Shown here: positions 9,413-18,310 of the stretch, one piece after another | Layout: each line of letters begins with the position of its first letter | Numbering within the stretch: position 1 is the stretch's first letter | Source of the DNA: JACKAF01 sp041391485 | Lineage (GTDB): Bacteria; Bdellovibrionota; FAC87; UBA2466; JACKAF01 | Length of the DNA stretch: 64,000 nt | Direction: 5' to 3' | Assembly: GCA_041391485.1 (NCBI GenBank) | Contig: JAWKNY010000011.1 | Span: 1-64,000 of the forward strand | The notes under the pieces: generated by a model | Database searches by the model: none | What the model was told of the DNA's origin: nothing | What the model saw: only the letters and a program-made list of their open reading frames with translations | Program-made: the position numbers and the translations under genes

Positions 9413-11182
9413 TTAATTTAGATTGATAATCCGAAAGAGGTGAAAACCTTCCGGCATAACACTCGGCTCGGACAGCGCGTTCTCAACAGCAAGGTAGGAA
9501 TCGTCATCCCCGCCTGCGACATAGATCTCCACCCGGTGCGACTCGGGGTCGATGTGAACCGGTATTAGAAGCTTTTGATACGCCTGCTCGGAAAGTTTTC
9601 CAATGAGGTGCCCCCGAACTGTTTTTTCCACCTTCTCCGCGTTTACACCTGACGTCGACATGCGCGCAATATCCAGCTCTTTGGTCTTTTCGCTTTTTAC
9701 AGGCCACACATAGGTGGGACGCAGGTCGAAGGGCATCACCCCTTCCACATCGGCGAGCCCTCGGTAGAGTCGCAGGAACTGAGCGGAGCTCGGGTGTTCT
9801 CCTGGAATCACCGCACCATCATCTCCACTTTTTTGCCTTTCGCCCTCAACCCCAGCTGCGTCGCATACTTTGTCGTAAGCCATTTGAAGCTTCGTCAAAC
9901 GCGCTGTTGCGAGCACCTCACCCGCACGACTGAGCTCCACCGCACGGCGTCCGCTGCCCTCTACCCCTCGGTCCGCCGCGATCGCGAGCGCGCCAAGCGT
10001 GTGGTAAACGTTGAATACGTTCTGTCGGGCGTAGTCTATCCCGTGAAATCCAAAACGCGCTTTGGAGAGGTTGATAGCCCCACGCTTTGCCTGGCGAATA
10101 GACGGAATAAAGATGTCCGCCTCGGAAAAGTAGTCGCGCAGCAGAATCACCGCTTTTTCGTCGAGCTCTACTTTTAAGATCTCTTTAAACTGTCGCTGGC
10201 GCTCAGCAACGTACTCTTCCCGGTTTCGTGCTGTGGAACTGCGGAGGATGTCGATGGCTAATAGAGAGAGCACCGGGTGATCGGTATCCTCGTACTTTTG
10301 AAAGACCGGTGAGCTGGCGCCCAGACGCGCTATCAGTTCGCGCCGCAGCCCCAACTTCCCCTCTCCTCCTTCAACGCGCGCGACCGCTCGCTGCAGATCC
10401 CGCTCGGAAAACGATCGGGGGGTGATGCTGTTCGCGCGATCGGAGTGAAAGTCCCTCGACACAAGTCTTGCCATAGCCCCCGCGAGATCGGGATTGCCAA
10501 ACGACCAGCCGAAGGTGTGCCAATGGCGCAAATCACTGACTAATCCCTTCTCTTTGAGAAGGCGGTTAATGATTTCGGGGTTGTCTCGAGTGAGGATAAG
10601 CATCGCTGCTTCAAACTCGATCTGCGCCATGCGGACTTCATGGTTCATCTCTTCGATCAATTGCGCCGCATCCGGGGCGCGGCCGGGATCGAGTGCGATT
10701 TCGAGTGTTTTAAAGTCCGTAAACTGACCACTCAATTCGATGCTGTTCGCGTAGCGAGCCACGACGCATTTTTTTACAATCGGATTCAAATCGAAACGTT
10801 CGAGCAATAGGATCCGAAATAGATTTCGGGCCGCGTTGACATCTTGCTTCCCACCGATCCCTTCACCCGCAAAGACTCGATCGTTGAGAACCTTGAGCGG
10901 TTTGAGCGTACCGTGCAGAAAGATAAAGTGCTTCGCCTGAGGTGCCTGAATCACTTCCAGAAAAAATCGGTTGTCCGCTTCGATCTCATCTTCACTTTGG
11001 GAGATGCCACGTGGGTTGGCAGAAGCAAACAATCCCTGTAAGAGCTCGTATCCCGGTTTTTGGGACTCGATAAAGACAGAGGTTCGACAGAGAAGATCCG
11101 AATGCATTTGAACCAACGCAGCGGCTTCTAAAAGCGAGGGCCCTATAAGCAAAATATAAAATATATAAAGGTAGTTTCGCAT
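9413..11182 (-). CDS. Exported protein of unknown function, 589 residues
   Basis: I do not recognise the family. The N-terminus is a signal peptide (MRNYLYIFYILLIGPSLLEAAA) and the rest is largely helical and charged, with no membrane segments. A helical middle region (LARLTKLQ, EEYVAERQRQFKEILKVEL) and a C-terminus rich in beta-type sequence (HIDPESHRVEIYVAGGDDD) are visible. Only four cysteines are present. The ATG at 11182 is the only start giving a signal peptide. It lies alone, downstream of the Pro/Arg repeat gene on the same strand. Periplasmic location is inferred. Confidence 0.75.
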   Translation of the reverse strand: MRNYLYIFYILLIGPSLLEAAALVQMHSDLLCRTSVFIESQKPGYELLQGLFASANPRGISQSEDEIEADNRFFLEVIQAPQAKHFIFLHGTLKPLKVLNDRVFAGEGIGGKQDVNAARNLFRILLLERFDLNPIVKKCVVARYANSIELSGQFTDFKTLEIALDPGRAPDAAQLIEEMNHEVRMAQIEFEAAMLILTRDNPEIINRLLKEKGLVSDLRHWHTFGWSFGNPDLAGAMARLVSRDFHSDRANSITPRSFSERDLQRAVARVEGGEGKLGLRRELIARLGASSPVFQKYEDTDHPVLSLLAIDILRSSTARNREEYVAERQRQFKEILKVELDEKAVILLRDYFSEADIFIPSIRQAKRGAINLSKARFGFHGIDYARQNVFNVYHTLGALAIAADRGVEGSGRRAVELSRAGEVLATARLTKLQMAYDKVCDAAGVEGERQKSGDDGAVIPGEHPSSAQFLRLYRGLADVEGVMPFDLRPTYVWPVKSEKTKELDIARMSTSGVNAEKVEKTVRGHLIGKLSEQAYQKLLIPVHIDPESHRVEIYVAGGDDDSYLAVENALSEPSVMPEGFHLFRIINLN

Positions 11183-11256
11183 TCCCGTCCCGTGCCGGGA
11201 TAGCGAATATCAAATCCGGGTGACTCAGCGCAAGAAGAAGCTTTGTCGACTGGAAG

Positions 11257-11294
11257 AACGGGAGCACCGGCCGTTTCAAAGCCGGCGCCCCGTT
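11257..11294 (-). terminator. Hairpin terminator after Pro/Arg repeat gene
   Basis: On the minus strand a GC-rich stem (AACGGGGCGCCGGC paired with GCCGGTGCTCCCGTT, small mismatches) starts about ten bases after the stop of the repeat-protein gene and is followed by TTC-rich sequence. It fits an intrinsic terminator but lacks a pure T-run. Confidence 0.55.
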
Positions 11295-11304
11295 AAGTTA
11301 CGAT

Positions 11305-12627
11305 CTAACCTCTTCCCGGACGATTAGGCCGGGGCCGATTCGGCTGCGGCCGGTTGGGCTGCGGGCGATTCGGTTGGCTCGGTCCTGTCGACGGGCGCGG
11401 GCGCGGTGTAGGACGCGGACCCGGCTGAGGCGTAGGACGCGGCTGAGGTGTTGGCCTCGGCTGAGGTGTTGGTCTCGGCTGAGGTGTTGGTCTCGGCTGA
11501 GGTGTTGGCCTCGGCTGAGGCGTTGGTCTCGGCTGAGGTGTTGGACGCGGATGGGGCGTCGGTCTCGGCTGAGGCGTTGGTCTCGGCTGAGGCGTCGGAC
11601 GCGGATGCGGCGTTGGTCTCGGCTGAGGTGTCGGACGCGGATGGGGCGTCGGACGCGGATGGGGCGTCGGACGCGGCCGCGATGTCGGACGAGGTAACGG
11701 CCTTGGGCGAGGCTGCGGTCTCGGGTGCAACCGTGGACGGTGCGGAACCGGCCTAACGATCACAATCGGGCGAGGCTGCGGACGCGGCACATAGTTCGGT
11801 ACGCAACGGCGCAAAGCCGGTGACCAGTGACTTCCCAATCCACAAAGTGGGACGTGCACAATCGGAAGCGCGTTCAGCACGCAACGTCCAAGCGCGTACG
11901 AGTAGTAGGTTCCTACCGGGCAACCCACAACAGGAGGTGCCGGGATAGGTACAAACTTTTGACCCACCAGCATTTGGAACTGACGGTAATTCGCTACGTC
12001 GTATTCGTCTCGAACCGAAATCGAAAACAAATACGAGCCCGGTACATACGGAGTTCCGTTGAGACTCAACGACTCTTCGCCGACCAGCTGACTGAGATCC
12101 ATTCCCGGAGGAAGTTCTCCGTAATAGAGATCCGTCTCGTAGTCGCCACGCCTTCTTCAATGTCGATATCGACATTGTAAAAGGAATCTTCGACTGCATT
12201 GCCCAGTACACTCGGCGTAAGAATGCGCGGGTAATCTAGATTCTCATTGTCCTCTCCGTATACGCAGATCCACTTCTTCGCCACACCCAAACGCGTGGAC
12301 GCTTGCAGTTCAAAACACCAGCTTCCCAGTGAAAACCGGGGTACCAAAAAGTACCAAGCTCTCACCGTCGGTATCTTCTATCTCTAGACCTGCCGGTAAC
12401 GCCTGCTTGCTAACTTCCCAGTACACCGATCCACCGGACTGGTTGCCCGCAAGATAAATTTCTGTTTGGAAGTACTCCCCATAGCGTGAAACCAAACTTT
12501 CTTCGTTTAGTTCCAGCGATAGGAAGTCCGTATCCGCCAATGCTTCAAATGCCGGCGTGATGGGTCCCATTACCAACAACAACGCCAGAAACAATCTGAA
12601 GCCGATCCCTAACTTCGTAGACTTCAT
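11305..12627 (-). pseudogene. Exported Pro/Arg/Thr-repeat protein, frameshifted
   Basis: The start at 12627 has a GGGGGAAAAG ribosome site and a signal peptide ending PAFEALA. Two Ig/cadherin-like segments follow (SGGSVYWEVSKQALPAGLEIED with FGTPVFTG; LPPGMDLSQ with LNGTPYVPGSYLFSISV), typical of putative-Ig domains. Then come a Cys-containing stretch (CPVGTYYSYALGRC, CGLGSHWSPALRRC) and a long basic tail of 14 PRPTPQ/PRPTPH hexapeptides, ending QPNRP repeats and GRG. Frame changes near 12320 and 12100 split it into three readable parts. Likely an exported, possibly wall- or surface-binding protein; the very basic tail could bind peptidoglycan or nucleic acid, which is speculation. Confidence 0.7.
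11423..11676 (-). repeat. 18-bp tandem repeats encoding PRPTP[Q/H]
   Basis: About 14 direct copies of an 18-base unit, on the plus strand CTGAGGYGTTGGNCTCGG, encoding the hexapeptides of the basic tail. Units differ mainly at third codon positions and at the Gln/His codon. There are no spacers, so it is a coding microsatellite-like array and not a CRISPR. Boundaries are approximate. Confidence 0.85.
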
Positions 12628-12836
12628 CTTTTCCCCCTATTTTGGGCTACCTTGCCCAACATCAATCGGAGGCTTTTCTGCAACGCGCGTACCAAGGTGC
12701 AACACTATTTTTTGGGCGGGTTTAAGCCCGTTGGTGGATGATAGGGGATCGCGATGCTCCGTGCTTTTTGGCACCGGTTAAATTAAGGTATGAAACTTTT
12801 ACACCACCTGTTGCTTGAATTGTGGGTGAGGATCGA

Positions 12837-14069
12837 ATGAACGACAGTACGGCTTACGATTTTAGACCGCGGGATATTTTACTCGGGTGCCAAATGCTCT
12901 TCATCGCATTCGGCGCTTTGGTCTTGGTGCCGATCCTGACCGGACTCGATCCTAACGTCGCGCTATTTACGGCGGGCATAGGCACCCTTCTTTTTCAGGC
13001 CGTCACGGGCGGCCAGGTCCCAATTTTCTGGCTTCCTCCTTCGCCTTTATCGGCCCGATTCTGTACGGCACCGCCACGTGGGGATTGCCTAGCACGCTTT
13101 GTGGTCTTGCGGGAGCTGGACTCTTCTACCTGCTCTTATCGACGCTAGTGCGGTGGAAGGGGGTCGCGGTATTGGAACGTCTACTCCCGCCCATCGTTAC
13201 CGGACCCGTCATCATGCTGATTGGTCTCATGTTAGCCCCCATCGCCGTCAACCTTGCCATGGGAAAGTCCGGAGACGGGAATGCCACGCTCTTTACCCCT
13301 CTCGAGGCCGCCACTGTCTCGATGCTTTCGCTAGCAAGCACGGTCGCCGTAAGTTTGTGGGGAGTCGCCGTCTGCGCCTGGTACCCGTATTAATAGGGCT
13401 CTCCTGCGGCTGCGTGCTTGGCGCCCTGTTTGGAATGTTCGATTTATCCGGCGTCCAGTCTGCGCCTTGGTTCAGGATCCCCGCCTTCGTGGCTCCGACG
13501 TGGAGCTTCGAGGCAATCGTTTTCATGGTTCCTGTCTCCATCGCGACAGCCATCGAACATTTTGGCGACATCATCGCTATTCAGTCCGTTACCGGAAAAA
13601 CTACCTTCGGTCTCCGGGAGTACACCGGACACTACTAGGCGATGGGCTCGCTACAGTTCTCGCTGCGTTTTTGGGCGGACCGCCCAACACGACTTATTCC
13701 GAGGTAACGGGTGGGGTGGCTCTTACGCGCGCTTTTAACCCGGCCATTATGACCTGGGCTTCGATTTGTGCCATCACCCTCGCCTTTTGCGGAAAGCTGG
13801 GCGCCTTTCTTCAAGCCATTCCGACCCCGGTCGTCGGGGGAATCCTGGTGGTGCTTTTTGGCGCGATTACGGTCGTTGGCATGAACTCTCTTGTCAAAGC
13901 ACAGCTCGATCTCATGCTTCCTAGAAACCTTGTCATTGTCGGGATCATTCTGGTCTTCGGCATCGGCGGCATGGCGCTGAGCGCGGGGACTTTCACGCTA
14001 AAGGGCGTGGGGCTCGCGGGGCTACTGGGTGTAGCCTTGAATGGTGTCCTGCCCCACTCAAGCCGATAA
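12837..14069 (+). pseudogene. NCS2-family uracil/xanthine permease, frameshifted
   Basis: A nucleobase:cation symporter of about 410 residues in the inner membrane. The ATG at 12837 follows a GTGAGGAT site; a GTG at 12822 is an alternative. Hydrophobic segments run in order, with the family signatures TAIEHFGDIIAIQ (substrate-site region) and GGPPNTTYSEVTG, both close to UraA-type transporters. Three frame changes occur near 13025 (one T missing from a T-run), 13365 and 13600 (one A missing from AAAAA), which is typical of homopolymer error. Uracil is the likely substrate given the GGPPNTTY motif; xanthine cannot be excluded. Confidence 0.85.
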
Positions 14070-14085
14070 TATTAGGTGGCCGTGT

Positions 14086-15273
14086 CTATTTCCCCGGCGG
14101 GTTGTCTTCGAGCCACTTCTTGAAGTCATCCATAACTTTTTGCCCGCTAGCGCTAAGCTCTTTCGCGTCCACATCGGCGGTGTAGAGCTTCTTGTACGTT
14201 TCGGTAGAAAGAAGCGGTTCGATTTTGTCGATTCGGGCGAAGATGTCCTGAATCGCTTGGGCGTCGTCCACGCCAAAGCCATCAGCGTCACCCGCCTTAA
14301 TCGAGCGCTCTTTAAGTAGACTTAGCAGCGATTCACACGATTGCGCGTAAGTGATCAAATTGGCCATATCCAAAAACATCTCGTCCGCAAACTTGGCAGG
14401 ATCTTGTCCTCCGTCCACCTTTTCAATATTCTCTTTGAGTCGCTTCAAAGAAGCTTCGGCGGATTCTTTTTGATCTTTCTCCACGAGCACAATACTGCCT
14501 TTGAAGTCCCCTGCTTTAAGCTTCTCAAGTTTGTCCCAGAGGTCGGCGTGCCCCTGATAACCTTTAAGATGGACTTTTCCAAGGCTCTCGCGCGCTACCA
14601 AAGCCAAAAATTCTTTGCTGTTTGGTCCGGCCTTGGTGGCCTTAATGATGCGCTCTACACGGGCCGATTGAGGGCCCTTCTTGTCGTAGGCAAGCGCGTA
14701 ATACTTAGCCTGGATCTGAAAAACCGAGTAGAGCTGCTCGTTCAACGTAAGCTTCAATTTTTTCTTGGCGTCTACAAGGCTAATGAAGGTCGAAAGCAGA
14801 ACTCCGTCGTAATACGCAGGATCATTGGCGTACTGCAGGAGAAAAGATCGACCGATGGTAAGTTGCAGGCGCATCTCCTTTTTCGCGCTCTCTCCCAGCA
14901 CCACTGCCACTCCGCTGTGCACATACGTATCTACTGCAAGGTAGGTCTCAAAGCCCTGCATCGACTTGAGGCCTTTTAGGGCAGTGTCACGAAGCTCAGC
15001 AAGATCCTTCTTCTTCGTAGCATCGGCCTCATTCTTAATCTGGTCTTCCAACGTCTTTTTCAGGCGTTCCAACGCAAAATTGAAAGAACGCTCGGCGATG
15101 ACAGCTTGGCGAATTTTTTCTTTTTCCGCGAGCCGATCAATTTCCTCGAGCGCTTTGATTAAGCTTTCCCGATCTGCCTTACCGCTTGTCGCTTTGAGAT
15201 CCCTTCCCGCAAAAGCGGGAGAAAGGGTTAAAGCAAACACAAAAATAGACACAAATAAGCCTGCAGTCTTCAC
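14086..15273 (-). CDS. Exported helical protein of unknown function, 395 residues
   Basis: Not recognised. A clear signal peptide (MKTAGLFVSIFVFALTLSPAFAG) is followed by a highly charged, Lys/Glu-rich sequence with long predicted helices, including coiled-coil-like EEIDRLAEKEKIRQ near residues 45-60 and KRLKENIEKVDGG near 280. There is one cysteine and no membrane segment after the signal. It is convergent with the permease gene (16 bases apart) and stands alone. Periplasmic localisation is inferred from the signal peptide. Confidence 0.75.
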   Translation of the reverse strand: MKTAGLFVSIFVFALTLSPAFAGRDLKATSGKADRESLIKALEEIDRLAEKEKIRQAVIAERSFNFALERLKKTLEDQIKNEADATKKKDLAELRDTALKGLKSMQGFETYLAVDTYVHSGVAVVLGESAKKEMRLQLTIGRSFLLQYANDPAYYDGVLLSTFISLVDAKKKLKLTLNEQLYSVFQIQAKYYALAYDKKGPQSARVERIIKATKAGPNSKEFLALVARESLGKVHLKGYQGHADLWDKLEKLKAGDFKGSIVLVEKDQKESAEASLKRLKENIEKVDGGQDPAKFADEMFLDMANLITYAQSCESLLSLLKERSIKAGDADGFGVDDAQAIQDIFARIDKIEPLLSTETYKKLYTADVDAKELSASGQKVMDDFKKWLEDNPPGK

Positions 15274-15463
15274 GACACCTCCAACAAATATTGTACGAGC
15301 GATAGGGATTTTGAGTTTATGACACCTCGTGTCTTGTTATGCAATTCCTTGGATTTACGGAGTGGGGCCTTTTGAACCCGACACGGCCCGGTTGACAGAT
15401 CCCCCCCCTCACCGAGATTCCTTAATGAGCCTCATCGGGGGCAAACATTGCATGGGGGTAACA

Positions 15464-15946
15464 ATGCTAAAACTGTCTCTATTTATTGCTGTCACATTTT
15501 CGTCGCTAGTGTTCGCTGCAAGCGATTCCGCGACTACCAAAGGGGAGCTGGATTTCTCAACCAAAGAAGCCGTTTTTATGGATACGACTGACGGCGGCCC
15601 CGACGAATGCTACAAAGCCACGCCCTCAAGTCTTTCGGCCGAGCTTTCGGTAAAACTCTGCAAAGGGGCAAAATCTACTGCTCCAGCAGATTGCCACAAA
15701 GCCACTCCGAGTAACCTATCCAAGGAGGCTTCTGTAGAGCTGTGCATGCGCGCGAACTCGCTGGCTCCTGCGGATTGTTACAAAGCCACACCGAGTTCGC
15801 TTTCCATGGAACTTTCCGTGAAGCTTTGTAAATACGCCCAATCGACCGAGCCCGCTGACTGTTACAAGAACACGCCGTCTTCGCTCTCAGCCGAACTTTC
15901 AGTGGAGCTTTGTGCGGCCTCAAACTACTGGGAGCCTGGCTGCTAA
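15464..15946 (+). CDS. Secreted cysteine-repeat protein (four 28-residue repeats)
   Basis: Start chosen at ATG 15464, which gives a signal peptide (MLKLSLFIAVTFSSLVFA) and has a GGGGG stretch 6-11 bases upstream; the frame is open further upstream to 15329 but that part has no export signal. The mature protein is four near-identical 28-residue units of the form ADCYKATPSSLSxELSVKLCxxAxSxxP, each with a Cys-X16-Cys pair, so four repeat-internal disulfides are plausible after export. Similar DCYK-TPSSLS repeats occur, as far as I recall, in other Bdellovibrio-like genomes; function unknown. Convergent with the thioredoxin-like operon, overlapping its last gene by four bases. Confidence 0.8.
   Translation: MLKLSLFIAVTFSSLVFAASDSATTKGELDFSTKEAVFMDTTDGGPDECYKATPSSLSAELSVKLCKGAKSTAPADCHKATPSNLSKEASVELCMRANSLAPADCYKATPSSLSMELSVKLCKYAQSTEPADCYKNTPSSLSAELSVELCAASNYWEPGC
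15599..15935 (+). repeat. Four 84-bp tandem repeats encoding Cys-X16-Cys units
   Basis: Four direct copies of an 84-base unit within the secreted cysteine-repeat gene. Amino acids are much better conserved than third positions, which indicates selection on the protein rather than recent duplication. Confidence 0.8.
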
Positions 15947-16389
15947 GGACTCGTTGCTAAAGCGCGTTCGACCCGCACTTGGTCAAAGCCCTCGGCGCTA
16001 TCGACAAGTAGCGCTCCTCGGTAAACGGCCCAGTGCGGGACGCTTTGCACCTTGAGGGAAGCTGTCAGAGTCCCATCGGGATCTCTATACACCGGCAGGC
16101 GAATGCTATTGCGATCCACAAAGCTCCTTGCTCTTTCGGCTTCGGTATCCGTACTGACGGTGATGACGGAAAGTCCGGGCCTTGCGTCCAAGTGAGGCAA
16201 AAAGCCGGTCAATTTTTCTCGGCAGGAATCGCACCAGGTCGCCCAGAAAACGACAAGCACGCGCCCTTCTGTCATCGCTACGGGTTGCCCCGCAAAGTCT
16301 CTAAGCCCTGAGAGCGACGGAGTCGCCGCTTGTGAAATCCCACAACTACCGTCATGACGAAGATGAATAGTCGCATCCCTTACTCCCAC
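15943..16389 (-). CDS. TlpA/thioredoxin-like protein
   Basis: A 148-residue thioredoxin-fold protein with active-site WCDSC in the context VVFWATWCDSCREKL (about residues 46-60) and the cis-Pro region VQSVPHWAVYR (about 114-124), both typical of TlpA/ResA-like reductases. Its start at 16389 overlaps the end of the upstream thioredoxin-like gene by 10 bases. No clear signal peptide is visible from this start, although neighbours are exported. Last gene of the DUF4266/DUF3570 operon; probably handles disulfides or haem/cofactor thiols for the exported partners. Confidence 0.8.
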   Translation of the reverse strand: MGVRDATIHLRHDGSCGISQAATPSLSGLRDFAGQPVAMTEGRVLVVFWATWCDSCREKLTGFLPHLDARPGLSVITVSTDTEAERARSFVDRNSIRLPVYRDPDGTLTASLKVQSVPHWAVYRGALLVDSAEGFDQVRVERALATSP

Positions 16390-16907
16390 TTTCCTGTTTT
16401 CTGAATGAGTTTCTCGGCGGTCACCAAACCTATGTGGGGCTCGCCCAGTCCCCGCTTAGGCAGCTGAATCAGCGTGCACGGTAATGGCCCTTTCCCGCAG
16501 AGTTTGTTCTTGAGAACCACGGCTGGCTCATAGGCAACCGGCCACACGATTCCCGTATTGCGCTTCCACTCCTGCGCAAACCACGGGTCCTCGATACCAA
16601 CAAGCACGTGCAGCAACTGCACAGAGTTTGGGGCCGTACCATCGAGTTCTGCGTTCAGGTACGCAATAAAACCTTTGGCCTCTTTGAGGCAGGTCAGGCA
16701 GGTCTCTTCGGCAAAAATAATGATTAACGGCTTCTCAGCGAAACTGGCTAAGTCGATCGACTTTTCGTCCGTCGTGGGAAGCACCTCTGAAAGAAATTGC
16801 CCGGATGCGGGCTGAACAGACTCCCGACCACTTCGACGTTCCACAGGCAAATGCTCGCCGCACGCGCTGATCAAAATAAGGGCGAGAGCTAACTTCACAA
16901 AGTCCAT
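16380..16907 (-). CDS. Thioredoxin-fold lipoprotein
   Basis: 175 residues with a lipoprotein signal (LALILISAC, lipobox ISAC at about 13-16), so anchored in a membrane on the periplasmic side. The thioredoxin-like core has PLIIIFAEETCLTCLKEAKG, giving a CLTC redox pair in the active-site position. It overlaps the barrel gene upstream by 13 bases and the second thioredoxin gene downstream by 10, so all are likely translated as one operon. Two consecutive thioredoxin-fold proteins suggest a reductant relay to the DUF4266/DUF3570 partners; this is inference. Confidence 0.78.
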   Translation of the reverse strand: MDFVKLALALILISACGEHLPVERRSGRESVQPASGQFLSEVLPTTDEKSIDLASFAEKPLIIIFAEETCLTCLKEAKGFIAYLNAELDGTAPNSVQLLHVLVGIEDPWFAQEWKRNTGIVWPVAYEPAVVLKNKLCGKGPLPCTLIQLPKRGLGEPHIGLVTAEKLIQKTGKWE

Positions 16908-17920
16908 CGCACCCCTCCACTGCCGCTGACATTTTCGACTCGCGTGTTCGTGCGGACATGAGCGGCTTCTATCCTAAATTCCAAACGCGCCAGTCGGTAG
17001 CGCAGCCCCAAGGCGTATTGATCTCCCGCCACCTGCACCCAGCGACCCGTGCGGGGATCTTCTTCATCCTCGAGCAAGATTCCATACCCGGCACTAATCA
17101 AAACGTCGTACCAGGGCTCCACCGTGAGCCCAACCTGCCCCCCCAAGTTCCGGAAATACCCACGCTCATCCTTAAGCGATACCGAACGTAGCTCACTCGC
17201 ATAATTGAATTGGAGATTGGCAAAAATGCGACTCGTGAGCGCATAGGACTGTTTGATAGCGATCGCCACGTGAGGCGGCCGCTCCTCGAGGCGCTGGCTG
17301 AGCGATACTTCGGCTCCGACTTTCCACTTCGAACTAAGGGTTTGCTCGCCGAGCAATTTCATCTCCACCCCATTAATCCGCGTGGGCCTCTTCTTCGTGA
17401 CAAAATTCGGATCCAAATAATAGGACTCGGGCGCGTGCTGGCGAAGATAAATCGCCGACATTCCCAGTTGAGTGGACTGGTTGAAGAAGCTTCGTCTGTA
17501 ATTCGCTTCCAAGCTTTGAAACGCATAAGGACTCTCGGAAACACTCCCCGACCAGATTAGTGAAACCGAGTCAGCTCCTTGCTGGTACTCAGCCCCAAGG
17601 GAAGCACTAAGCTCATTTCGAATGCCCGCTAATTCCGAAAGTAGTTTCTCGTTCTGTTGAGCGTCTCGGATTAAAACAGAAGAGTAGTCGGGCTGGCTCA
17701 GAGTGATGGCCGCATCTACATTGAAATATCTGGCGATTCCCTCGGCGCGGTAGCCGACCACCTCGGACAAGGTGCTGACTCCATAGCGTCGGTTCAGATC
17801 AAAAATATCCAGAGCCCCGCGCTTCACTTCGACCTCCATCGAGGTGTAAGCCTGGTTCGTCCACGCTGAGGCGGAGGACGCTATAGCAAAGGCCAGCAGC
17901 CAAGTACCTAGTGTGCGCAT
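16895..17920 (-). CDS. DUF3570-like outer-membrane beta-barrel protein
   Basis: Start set at ATG 17920 (MRTLGTWLLAFAIASSASAW, signal peptide); a GTG at 17929 is in frame. The mature 320 residues alternate polar and hydrophobic positions in short strands with Tyr/Trp girdle residues and end in WTL, as expected for an outer-membrane barrel. Length and N-terminal pattern (MEVEVKRGALDIFDLNRRYGVSTLSEVVGYRA) and the preceding DUF4266 lipoprotein point to DUF3570. In other bacteria DUF3570 and DUF4266 genes co-occur with thioredoxin-like and ApbE flavin-transferase genes; no apbE is seen here. The pair's biochemical role is not established. Confidence 0.72.
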   Translation of the reverse strand: MRTLGTWLLAFAIASSASAWTNQAYTSMEVEVKRGALDIFDLNRRYGVSTLSEVVGYRAEGIARYFNVDAAITLSQPDYSSVLIRDAQQNEKLLSELAGIRNELSASLGAEYQQGADSVSLIWSGSVSESPYAFQSLEANYRRSFFNQSTQLGMSAIYLRQHAPESYYLDPNFVTKKRPTRINGVEMKLLGEQTLSSKWKVGAEVSLSQRLEERPPHVAIAIKQSYALTSRIFANLQFNYASELRSVSLKDERGYFRNLGGQVGLTVEPWYDVLISAGYGILLEDEEDPRTGRWVQVAGDQYALGLRYRLARLEFRIEAAHVRTNTRVENVSGSGGVRWTL

Positions 17921-18117
17921 ACGGAGCACGCTCCCCCGGAACCGGATTGCTTGAGCGAGCCCAAGTTGGTTAAGTGGCGCGCTTGCGCGGGAAGTGTACT
18001 CAAGTCCATTGCCGGGTGATTCAGCTCACTGCGGTCCATTTTTGCCAGCTGAGCACAGCCCGCCACAAGAGCAAAAACCACACTTAGAATGAGTAGATTT
18101 CTAAAATCGGTTTGCAC
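17908..18117 (-). CDS. Small DUF4266-like lipoprotein
   Basis: About 69 residues from the second of two tandem GTG codons (18117; the other is 18120), which lie just after a GGGGAGGGG ribosome site. A lipobox LVAGC follows a hydrophobic signal. The mature part contains MNHPAMD-like ELNHPAMDLSTLPAQARHL and a Gly/Ser tail ending ACSVCAH with a Cys-X2-Cys pair, the layout of DUF4266 proteins. First gene of the operon; its stop overlaps the barrel gene start. The C-terminal cysteines are plausible targets of the two thioredoxin-fold proteins encoded downstream. Confidence 0.7.
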   Translation of the reverse strand: MQTDFRNLLILSVVFALVAGCAQLAKMDRSELNHPAMDLSTLPAQARHLTNLGSLKQSGSGGACSVCAH

Positions 18118-18310
18118 CACGTCCCCTCCCCAAACGCTTTTTTCGCCGTACTGATGCTGATTGTTTTTTGAGGTTAACCGCGGGGCGTCATGCCTGTCCA
18201 CCCCTAACACCCGGCTGAGCGCAGAATACTGCGGCACCGGTGCGGCGCTTTTTTAAAGCCGACGCGCCCGAAAATTCGCGTGCTCCGAGCTTAGTTGATA
18301 AACTTTTCTT

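Noticed and set aside
11423..11676. Possible CRISPR array
   Set aside because: Units are contiguous 18-mers without spacers and encode regular hexapeptides.
11374..11756. Plus-strand ORFs over the tandem repeats (RCWSRLRCW- and ASAEVLVSAEV-like translations)
   Set aside because: They are mirror readings of the 18-bp repeats of the minus-strand gene; no start signals and composition follows from the repeat.
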